Shown here one piece after another: positions 25,450 through 32,046 of a stretch of 64,000 nucleotides of DNA. Both the position numbers and the translations under genes were made by a program. Within the stretch, counting starts at the first letter, position 1; every line of letters begins with the position of its first letter. Where the stretch lies: positions 310,001 through 374,000 of the forward strand of contig CAWDJZ010000007.1 of assembly GCA_963802765.1 (NCBI GenBank), given 5' to 3'. The stretch is from Gaiellasilicea sp963802765. Its GTDB lineage: Bacteria > Actinomycetota > Thermoleophilia > Gaiellales > Gaiellaceae. The notes beneath the pieces were generated by a model. That model did no database searches, was not told the DNA's origin, and was given only the letters and a program-made list of their open reading frames with translations.

Positions 25450-25815
25450 AGCCAGCTCGTGGACATCACGGCGCAGGTGCAGGAGGCGCTGGGGGAGGTC
25501 GACGGCGGCGCAGCAGTGCTCGTGTATGTGCCGCACACGACCGCGGGCGTGACGATCAATGAGCACGCCGACCCGGCGGTGGCGCGCGACTTCGAGGCCG
25601 CGCTCGAGCGGATCGTCTCCGAGGACTGGCCCTGGCAGCACGTCGAGGAGGGCGAGGAGAACGCGCCGACCCACATCCGCGCAGCGTTCATGGGCTCGGA
25701 CGTGCTCGTGCCGGTCCGCGACGGTCGTCTCGCGCTCGGGACCTGGCAGGGGATCTTCCTCTGCGAGTTCGACGGGCCGCGGGAGCGCTCCGTCTACGTG
25801 ACGACACTGACTTGA
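25417..25815 (+). CDS. yjbQ: YjbQ / UPF0047 family protein
   Basis: 132-residue YjbQ-type protein. Family signatures VYVPHTTAGVTINEHADP, HVEEGEENAPTHIRAAFMGS and LGTWQGIFLCEFDGPRER are all present; conserved His residues probably bind metal. YjbQ proteins have a weak thiamine-phosphate-synthase-like activity, and their true role is unresolved. GTG start 25417. The stop overlaps the TTG start of the ABC transporter gene, so it is the first gene of that operon. Confidence 0.9.
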   Translation: MREFRVRTERHSQLVDITAQVQEALGEVDGGAAVLVYVPHTTAGVTINEHADPAVARDFEAALERIVSEDWPWQHVEEGEENAPTHIRAAFMGSDVLVPVRDGRLALGTWQGIFLCEFDGPRERSVYVTTLT

Positions 25816-26696
25816 TCGAGGTCTCCGAGCTCTCGAAGCGGTTCGGCAAGACGCAGGCGGTCGCGGGGCTCAGCTTCCGGGTGGAGCCGGGGACGATCAC
25901 CGGTTTTCTCGGCCCGAACGGGGCCGGCAAGTCGACGACGCTCCGCTCGGTGCTGGGGCTCGTCCACCCGGACGCCGGCAGCGCAACCGTGCTCGGCGTT
26001 CCCTATCGCGAGCTCGACCGGCCGCTCCACAGGGTCGGTGCCGTGCTCGAGGCGAGCGAGGTCCATCCCGGCCGCTCGGGACGGAACCATCTGCGGGTCC
26101 ATGCCACCGCAGCAGGCCTGCCGCATTCACGGGTGGAGGAGGTGCTCGCGCTCGTCGAGCTGAGCGCGGCCGCGAAGCGGCGGGTGAAGGGCTACTCGCT
26201 CGGGATGCGACAGCGCCTCGGCCTTGCGTTCGCGCTGCTCGGCGACCCCGAGGTGCTCGTGCTCGACGAGCCGGCGAACGGCCTCGACCCGGCGGGCATC
26301 AGGTGGCTGCGAGACCTGCTCCGCTCTCTGGCCGCAGAAGGCCGCACGATCGTCGTCTCCAGCCATGTGCTCGCCGAGGTCGCCCAGACCGCCGATCGCG
26401 TCGTCATCATCCACCGCGGTCGGCTCGTGCAGCAGGCGACCATCCCAGAGGTCCTGGCAGGCGCGAGCGGCGCCACACGCGTGCGGACGCCCGACGCGGA
26501 GCGCCTCCGCGCGATCCTCGCGGCCGAGGGCGCCACCGTGGCGGACAGGGACGGCGCACTCGCGGTCGAGCTGCCTCCCGAGCGGATCGGCGAGCTCGCC
26601 GCCGCGAACGGAATCGTGCTGCACGAGCTCACCGTCGAGCAGGCGACGCTCGAGGAGGTCTTCCTCGAGCTCACAGGCGGGGAGACGACCGAGTGA
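25812..26696 (+). CDS. ABC transporter ATP-binding protein (DrrA/ABC-2 type)
   Basis: 294-residue ATPase subunit. Walker A GPNGAGKST (~34-42), Q-loop region, signature YSLGMRQRL (~132), Walker B LVLDEPANGLDP (~150) and switch His in VSSHVL (~187). After the ~210-residue ATPase core there is a C-terminal regulatory domain as in drug or antibiotic exporters (ABC-2 partner). TTG start 25812 overlapping the yjbQ stop; its own stop overlaps the GTG of the permease gene (GTGA). It energises export by the next gene product. Confidence 0.93.
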   Translation: MIEVSELSKRFGKTQAVAGLSFRVEPGTITGFLGPNGAGKSTTLRSVLGLVHPDAGSATVLGVPYRELDRPLHRVGAVLEASEVHPGRSGRNHLRVHATAAGLPHSRVEEVLALVELSAAAKRRVKGYSLGMRQRLGLAFALLGDPEVLVLDEPANGLDPAGIRWLRDLLRSLAAEGRTIVVSSHVLAEVAQTADRVVIIHRGRLVQQATIPEVLAGASGATRVRTPDAERLRAILAAEGATVADRDGALAVELPPERIGELAAANGIVLHELTVEQATLEEVFLELTGGETTE

Positions 26697-27442
26697 CGGC
26701 CCTTGTCCGGTCCGAGCTGCTGAAGGTACGGACGACGCGAGGCTGGTGGGCGTACGTGGCCGTGATCGCCCTGCTCGCGGGCATCTTCGTCGCCGGCGAC
26801 ATCGGTTCGACCGAGGACGCCGACCGCGGTACCGTCGACTTCCAGCTCGGTCTCGTCGACGTCGCGGGCGTCGCGGCGCTGCTGGCGATCATCCTCGGGA
26901 TCACGATCGTCACGACCGAGTTCCGGCACGGCACGATCACGCCCACGTTCCTGACGACGCCGAACCGCGAGTGGGTGCTCGCGTCCAAGACGGTCGCGAC
27001 GGCCGTCGTCTCGCTGCTGTTCGCGGTCCTCGCCTTCGCCGTCGTCGCCGCCGTCGCAGTGCCGTGGCTCTCCCTCGTCGACGCGGAGCTCCACTTCACC
27101 GAGAGCGAGATCCTGACGAGAGCGGCCAAGGCGGTGTTGCTCGTGGTCCTGTGGGGCTTGCTCGGCGTCGCGATCGGGGCCGTCGTGCACAGCCAGGTCG
27201 CCGCCCTCGTCGGCACACTCGTGTGGATCTTTCTCGCCGAGACGCTCTTGGTCGGCCTCTTCGGGCTGCTCGACGTCGAGGGCGTGGCTGCGTACCTTCC
27301 CTTCCAGGCGCTCGACGCCGCCGACGGCACCGGCGGGGGCGACCTGCTCTCGTACTGGCCCGGGGTCGCCGTCTCGCTCGGCTGGATCGCGGGTCTCGGC
27401 GCCCTCGGGCTCGCGCGCACGCTCCGCCGCGACATCACCTAG
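26693..27442 (+). CDS. ABC-2 type membrane permease
   Basis: 249-residue membrane partner of the preceding ATPase, with six hydrophobic segments: ~19-37, ~55-75, ~100-125, ~145-175, ~185-205 and ~225-242. The N-terminal VRSELLKVRTTRGWW and the loop TTEFRHGTITPTFLTTPNR are typical for ABC-2 permeases of the NatB/bacitracin-exporter group. GTG 26693 overlaps the ATPase stop by 4 bp. Substrate unknown. Confidence 0.9.
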   Translation: MTALVRSELLKVRTTRGWWAYVAVIALLAGIFVAGDIGSTEDADRGTVDFQLGLVDVAGVAALLAIILGITIVTTEFRHGTITPTFLTTPNREWVLASKTVATAVVSLLFAVLAFAVVAAVAVPWLSLVDAELHFTESEILTRAAKAVLLVVLWGLLGVAIGAVVHSQVAALVGTLVWIFLAETLLVGLFGLLDVEGVAAYLPFQALDAADGTGGGDLLSYWPGVAVSLGWIAGLGALGLARTLRRDIT

Positions 27443-27458
27443 AACGTACGCTGCCCAC

Positions 27459-28841
27459 ATGGCCGCGCCGGTGCGGAAGGACGAGGAGGTCGAGCTCCGT
27501 GTCGACTCGCTCGCCTACGGCGGCAACGGTGTCGCGCGACTGAACGGCTTCGTCGTCTTTGTCCGTCGCGGCCTGCCCGGTGACCGTGTGCGCGCGCGCG
27601 TGACGAAGGTGAAGCGCGGGTTCGCGGAGGCGCTCGCGACCGAGGTGCTCGAGCCGTCGCCGCACCGGGTCGACGCGCCCTGCGCGCACTACCCGGCCTG
27701 CGGCGGCTGCCGTTTCCAGGATCTTGACTACGCGAGCCAGGTCGCCGCGAAGGAGGAGCAGGTGCGCGACGCCTTCAAGCGGATCGGCGGGATCGCCGAG
27801 CCGCCGCTCGAGCCGATCCTGGCCGCCGAGTCGCCGTTCTTCTACCGGAACAAGCTCGAGTACTCGTTCACGCAGACGCCGTCCGGTCCCGCGCTCGGCT
27901 TCCACAAGGCGGGTCGCTGGGACGAGGTGCTCGAGATCGAGCGCTGCTGGCTCACGACCGACCTCGGCAACGCGATCCGGAATTCCGTCCGTGACTGGGC
28001 GCGCGAGGAGAATCTCGTCGCCTACGACCAGGCCGAGCAGACCGGCTACCTCCGTCACCTCGTCGTCCGGGAGGGCCGCAACACCGGGCAGGCGCTCGTC
28101 CTGCTCGTCACCGCCGTCGGAGAGAAGTTCGAGCGCGGCTACCTCGTCGAGGTGTTGACCCGCTTCCCCGAGGTGCGCTCGATCCACTGGGCGGTGAACG
28201 ACACGCCCGCCGAGGTGACGAACCTGCCGACGACCCTGCTCTGGGGCGACGACGCGATCGAGGAGGAGCTGCTCGGGCTGCGCTTCCGCATTCGGCCGAA
28301 CGCGTTCCTGCAGACGAACACCGCGATGGCGGAGCAGCTCTACGCGCTCGCGATCGAGTACGCGGCTCTGACCGGGACCGAGACGGTGTACGACCTCTAC
28401 TGCGGGACGGGCACGATCGGGCTCTCGCTGGCGCGCGACGCGCTCTCGGTATGGGGGGTCGAGATCTCGGAGGAGTCGGTCGCGTGCGCGCTCGAGAACC
28501 TGGAACTGAACAAGATCGGCAACGCCGCCTTCTTCGCCGGCAACGTCGGCCAGTCGCTCGAGGAGCTCGCCGAGCGCGCCGGCCCCCCGGACGTGGTCGT
28601 CGTCGACCCGCCGCGCGCAGGGCTCGCGGGCAAGGCGCTGCCGCGCACCGGCGCGCTCGGCGCGGGCAGGCTCGTCTACGTGTCCTGCAACCCGACCACG
28701 CTCGCCTCGGACGTGAAGGTGCTTCGCGCCGACTACGGCTACGAGCTCGAGCGCGCGCAGCCGGTCGACATGTTCCCGCACACTCCCCACGTCGAGACCG
28801 TCGCCTTGCTGACGCGGACGAAGTCTAGCGTTGGACGCTAA
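27459..28841 (+). CDS. rlmD: RNA (uracil-C5)-methyltransferase, RlmD/TrmA family
   Basis: 460-residue SAM-dependent methyltransferase. N-terminal TRAM RNA-binding domain (residues ~8-65), a 4Fe-4S cluster motif CAHYPACGGCRFQ (~71-83) with a fourth Cys at CWLT (~166), the SAM motif VYDLYCGTGTIGLSLA (~300), VVVDPPRAGL (~378) and the catalytic Cys in LVYVSCNPTTLASD (~405). The cluster argues for the 23S rRNA enzymes RlmD/RlmC rather than TrmA. The natural C-terminus HVETVALLTR is followed by KSSVGR-stop, which is IS-derived sequence, so an insertion element replaced the original last codons without harming the domain. Confidence 0.92.
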   Translation: MAAPVRKDEEVELRVDSLAYGGNGVARLNGFVVFVRRGLPGDRVRARVTKVKRGFAEALATEVLEPSPHRVDAPCAHYPACGGCRFQDLDYASQVAAKEEQVRDAFKRIGGIAEPPLEPILAAESPFFYRNKLEYSFTQTPSGPALGFHKAGRWDEVLEIERCWLTTDLGNAIRNSVRDWAREENLVAYDQAEQTGYLRHLVVREGRNTGQALVLLVTAVGEKFERGYLVEVLTRFPEVRSIHWAVNDTPAEVTNLPTTLLWGDDAIEEELLGLRFRIRPNAFLQTNTAMAEQLYALAIEYAALTGTETVYDLYCGTGTIGLSLARDALSVWGVEISEESVACALENLELNKIGNAAFFAGNVGQSLEELAERAGPPDVVVVDPPRAGLAGKALPRTGALGAGRLVYVSCNPTTLASDVKVLRADYGYELERAQPVDMFPHTPHVETVALLTRTKSSVGR

Positions 28842-29679
28842 GAGCTCCATCAAGATGAGGCTGCAGGCGATGGAGACGAAGGCTTCGTGGATGTCGGCTG
28901 GTCGTTCGTAGCGGAGCGGGAGACGGCGGTACTGGTGGAGCGAGGACAGGGTGCGTTCGACGACGCAGCGATGGCGGCCGAGGCCGGAGCGGTGCGGGGA
29001 GCCTTGGTGGGCGATGATCGGGCTGATCCGGTGCTCGTGCAGCCACGTCTCGACGGCCTTGGAGTGGTAGCGGCGGTAGCGGAGTAGCGAGAGGGGACGC
29101 CGTTTTGGACGGCGGGGCTTGCCCCGCACGGCTGGGATCGCCTCGACCAGCGCGAGTACCTGGGAGAAGTAGTGCGGGTTAGCGCCGGTGACCAGACAGG
29201 CAAGCGGGATGACTGCCGCGTCGGTGATTAGGTGGTGCTTGGAGCAGCTCTTGCGCTTGTTGACCGGGCTGGGGCCCGTTTTGGAGCCCACAAAACGGCG
29301 GGGACCTGAGCTGAGTCCACGATCACACGCGACCAATCGATCCGGTCGGCCTCGCGCAGTTTGGCCAGCAGCGCCTCGTGCAGCTGCTGCCACACACCCG
29401 CCTGCTGCCACTCATGCAGCCGCCGCCAACAGGTCATACCTGACCCGCAGCCGAGTTCCTGAGGCAACTGCTCCCACGGGATTCCCGTCTGGAGCACGAA
29501 CAGGATCCCCGTGAGCACCCTCCGCTCGTCGATCCGCTTGCGACCGGGATAGCGGTAGCGCCGCTGCACCCTCGGGATCAACGGCTCCACGACCTCCCAC
29601 AGCTCGTCGCTGACCAACGGCTGTGCTATCGCCCCATCCTTTCGTCAGAGGTGGACGGCACCCCCTTCGTCAACGAGAC
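28823..29679 (-). mobile_element. IS5-family insertion sequence (IS427-like), ends tentative
   Basis: A transposase in two overlapping frames occupies ~29617-28826 on the minus strand. The likely ends are weak imperfect inverted repeats, GTCTAGCGTTGGACGCTAAG reading inward at 28823 and GTCTCGTTGACGAAG reading inward from 29679, giving ~857 bp, normal for this IS group. No convincing target duplication is visible, and the ends are my best guess. It is inserted at the very 3' end of the rRNA methyltransferase gene. Confidence 0.6.
28826..29617 (-). CDS. IS5-family transposase (two frames, -1 shift at ~29300)
   Basis: Frame 1 (29617-29300): LVSDELWEVVEPLIP, WEQLPQELGCGSGMTCWRRL and the first catalytic Asp in VIVDSAQV. 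Frame 2 (from ~29298): GSKTGPSPVNKRKSCSKHH, DDE-fold ITDAAVIPLACLVTGAN and the final acidic residue in the family motif RCVVERTLSSLHQYRRL. The frames join by a -1 shift at GTCCCCGCC, where CCC can re-pair on CCC; programmed -1 shifting is known in IS427-type elements. TTG 29617 is the only start; an ATA sits where relatives have ATG (7 codons earlier). Frame 2 has no stop inside the element and runs on antisense to the host gene. Activity is doubtful. Confidence 0.7.
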
Positions 29680-29696
29680 GCGGGTCCCTGCATTTC

Positions 29697-29771
29697 GTTG
29701 GAACAACACTAAGTCCGTCCTCGCCCGCGCCGTTCCGCGGCCTGGATTGGCTTGTGTTGGAACAACACAAG
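29697..29771. repeat. Repeated palindromic motif GTTGGAACAACAC
   Basis: GTTGGAACAACAC occurs at 29697 and again at 29756. The second copy is the core of a perfect inverted repeat at 29751-29771 (9-bp arms CTTGTGTTG / CAACACAAG around GAA). It lies 11 bp beyond the stop of the minus-strand DUF429 gene, so it may end that transcript, although no U-tail follows. It could also be an operator. Confidence 0.4.
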
Positions 29772-29781
29772 CGATCTGCGA

Positions 29782-30540
29782 CTAACGCCAGATCGCGCCC
29801 AGGCGGTCGCCGTGCTCCGGCGGGAACGGGGAGGCCTCGCCGCGCGCGTACCGGGCCGCGGTCCAGGCCCCCACGGCGGCGTCGAGGAGATCGACCTCCG
29901 GCACGCCCGGCACCGCGCCTGGCAGCATGATCCCTGCCGCCTCGAGCAGGGCGCGACGCCGGCCGAGCCCGTCCGCCGTGTGCTTCGACTCCGGCAGCGC
30001 CCCGCCGGCGAGCTGGCAGAAGGAGACCTCCGGGTGCATCTCGATCACGCGCTCGTCCACGTCCGCGAGCGCGTGCACTTCGAGGATCTTCTTCCCGAGC
30101 GCGAAGGCTTGCTGCGAGATCCCCTTGCCGGTGATCGTCCGGGCGATCTCGTTCGCCTCCGAGAACGTCCGTGCCTCGAGCGCGGCCCGCGGCGGTGTCG
30201 GGAAGACGCTGCTCGCGCGCGGGCCGACGAACGCCCGCGCGCCCGCGTCGGCCGAGCGCGCGCCGCGCCCGGGCGGGTCGATCGGGATGTCGACCGCGAT
30301 CACGCCCGCCTGCAGCGAGAGCACCTCGGCGAAACTCGAATGCGTGGTGACCTGAACGTCCCCGCTCGGATCGAGCGAGACCGCGACCCAGCCCTTGCGG
30401 TAGCCGTCGACGCCCGCGACGAGCACGGGCGTCTCCACGGCGGGGACGACTCGGGTGCTGGGCGGCGTCGCCGGCGCGGCGTGCGGCTCGGCCTCGCTGT
30501 GGAACCCGAGCTGGACGAGGCGCGCGAGCGCCACGTTCAT
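29782..30540 (-). CDS. DUF429 domain protein
   Basis: The visible ORF gives 252 residues. The DUF429 domain (~40-250) begins VLVAGVDGYRKGWVAVSLDPSG and contains VIAVDIPIDPPG, SSVFPTPPRAAL and VIEMHPEVSFCQLAG. DUF429 has an RNase H-like fold with unclear function. Coding-like sequence continues upstream in the same frame to about 30701 (LDAAVGRALTEARLELSLEF, ADGRKAGALRIKDAAGRTIAHVELD) without a start. Removing one G near 30703 would connect it to GTG 30709, which overlaps the previous stop (TAGTG). The full protein is therefore probably ~308 residues, fourth in the operon. Confidence 0.82.
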   Translation of the reverse strand: MNVALARLVQLGFHSEAEPHAAPATPPSTRVVPAVETPVLVAGVDGYRKGWVAVSLDPSGDVQVTTHSSFAEVLSLQAGVIAVDIPIDPPGRGARSADAGARAFVGPRASSVFPTPPRAALEARTFSEANEIARTITGKGISQQAFALGKKILEVHALADVDERVIEMHPEVSFCQLAGGALPESKHTADGLGRRRALLEAAGIMLPGAVPGVPEVDLLDAAVGAWTAARYARGEASPFPPEHGDRLGAIWR

Positions 30541-30708
30541 CGCCTCGGGGCTGTCGAGCTCGACGTGCGCGATCGTCCTTCCGGCTGCGTCCTTGATCCG
30601 CAGCGCCCCTGCTTTGCGGCCGTCGGCCTCCTGGTGGAACTCGAGCGACAGCTCGAGCCGGGCTTCGGTCAGCGCGCGGCCGACTGCCGCGTCGAGATCG
30701 TCCGATCA

Positions 30709-31437
30709 CTACGTCGCTTCCCTGGTCGGGCGCAACTCACGCCAGAGCAGGTCGAGATTCGGGAGCAGAAAGCCGACGCAGATCGCGGGGAGGGCGGGGA
30801 GACCGGCGACGTCCGTCGTCGCGGTGAGCACCAGCGTCGCTCCGAGCAAGCCCGTCATCGCGAGCCAAGTCCAGCTGACTCGAAGCCCGAAGCGCTGTGC
30901 GGCGGCGAGGAAGAGCGAGAAGAAGAGGATGTCCGGCGGGCCGAGGTTGGCCGTGCCGTCCTCGCCCGGAACGCGGAAGGCGATCGAGACGTCCTCGAAC
31001 AGGCTCGGGCGCTCCTCGACGACGTACTCCGTAGGGCCGCGCCAGACCGAGATCGCGTCGACCCACGGGATGATGACCGCGATGAGCACCGCCCAGGCGA
31101 CCGTCTCGAAATAGGAGAGAAACCAGAAGCCGAGCAGGATCAGCGCGAAGAGCTTCGCCAGGTTGAAGAGCACGTCGAGCTCGGCCAACCGGAGCAGCAC
31201 GGCGAGGACGCCGAGCGCAAGCGCGACGAGCAGGAGGCCGCGGTGGGACGCGAGGGGGAGCAGGAGCCAGACGAGCGCGAGGGTGGCCGGGAAGATAACG
31301 AGGGCGAGAAAGAGCACGTCCGGCCAGAGCCCGGCGTTCCAGAGGTGGCCGGCGCCTGCGGTGTAGACGGCGAGCCCGGCGGTCACGCCCGCGAGCGCCG
31401 CCCCGCGCACTCGCCCGAGACCCAGATGATTGATCAT
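30709..31437 (-). CDS. Presenilin/signal-peptide-peptidase-like membrane protein
   Basis: 242 residues, about 8-9 transmembrane helices. Three features match GxGD intramembrane aspartyl proteases (presenilin/SPP, archaeal DUF1119 relatives): an Asp in a helix followed by DAISVWRGPTEYVVEE, like the YDxxSVY..KH pattern; a second Asp in NLGPPDILFFSLFLAAA, where GPPD stands for GxGD; and a late LPALPAICVGFLLPN, the PAL motif. Both catalytic Asp are therefore kept, but YD is WVD and GxGD is GPPD. If active it would cut membrane helices. ATG 31437 follows the UDG-like gene's TAG directly. Bacterial members are rarely described; I infer the family from motifs only. Confidence 0.65.
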   Translation of the reverse strand: MINHLGLGRVRGAALAGVTAGLAVYTAGAGHLWNAGLWPDVLFLALVIFPATLALVWLLLPLASHRGLLLVALALGVLAVLLRLAELDVLFNLAKLFALILLGFWFLSYFETVAWAVLIAVIIPWVDAISVWRGPTEYVVEERPSLFEDVSIAFRVPGEDGTANLGPPDILFFSLFLAAAQRFGLRVSWTWLAMTGLLGATLVLTATTDVAGLPALPAICVGFLLPNLDLLWRELRPTREAT

Positions 31438-32025
31438 CTAGTAGGGCGGAAGCTCCGCGTACCACGAGCCGACCGCCTTGAAGGCGTTCCAGAAGGCGGT
31501 CTTGGCCGGCGCTTCGTCGAGCGCCGTGTCGATGTCGGGGACGACGAGCGCCTGCACCGTCCCCGTGAAGCGCTGGAGGCCCTCGCCGGCCGGGTCGATG
31601 GGATCGGAGAGCGGAAACGAGAGCGCGTTCAGAAACTCGACCGTCCGTTCGCCCATGAGCACGAGCAGCTTCGGCTGCACGATGTGCAGCTCACGCGTGA
31701 GCCACGGCTTCCCTTCCTCCGGGTCCTGGCCGGCGAACTTGAGGCAGTTCGTCCCGTACACCGCCATCGGGTCGACGTGCAGGCGCTGGAGCGACTTCAG
31801 GAGCGCCTGGCCCGACCTACCGAAGAAGGCGACCCCTTCCTGCGTCTCGGACGGCTTCGGCTCGTACTTGAGCAGGAAGACGTCGGCGAGCGGATGGCCG
31901 GAGCCGAGCACCGGCACGTGCGTCTCGTCCGCCGCGCGGCCGATCTCGTCGCCGAGATCGTTGATCTCGGCGATCGCCTTCTGCAGATAGCGCTCGTAGA
32001 TCTCATCGGTGGGAGCGGTGCTCAC
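31438..32025 (-). CDS. Uracil-DNA glycosylase superfamily protein
   Basis: 195 residues. PVLGSGHPLADVFLLKYEP takes the place of the active-site GExPG segment of family 4 uracil-DNA glycosylases. It is followed by GVAFFGRSGQALLKSLQRL (the phosphate/ring contact, F-GxxG) and VYGTNCLKF (Asn motif). LLVLMGERTVEFL corresponds to the next beta strand. The four iron-sulphur cysteines of family 4 are absent and the motif I is divergent, so true uracil excision is not certain. GTG start 32025; stop abuts the presenilin-like ATG. Confidence 0.78.
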   Translation of the reverse strand: MSTAPTDEIYERYLQKAIAEINDLGDEIGRAADETHVPVLGSGHPLADVFLLKYEPKPSETQEGVAFFGRSGQALLKSLQRLHVDPMAVYGTNCLKFAGQDPEEGKPWLTRELHIVQPKLLVLMGERTVEFLNALSFPLSDPIDPAGEGLQRFTGTVQALVVPDIDTALDEAPAKTAFWNAFKAVGSWYAELPPY

Positions 32026-32046
32026 GGGTCCTGTCTCGGTTCTCTC

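Noticed and set aside
27435..28822. Continuation of the transposase frame antisense to rlmD
   Set aside because: It follows only because the IS lacks a stop; the sequence is the reverse complement of a conserved methyltransferase.
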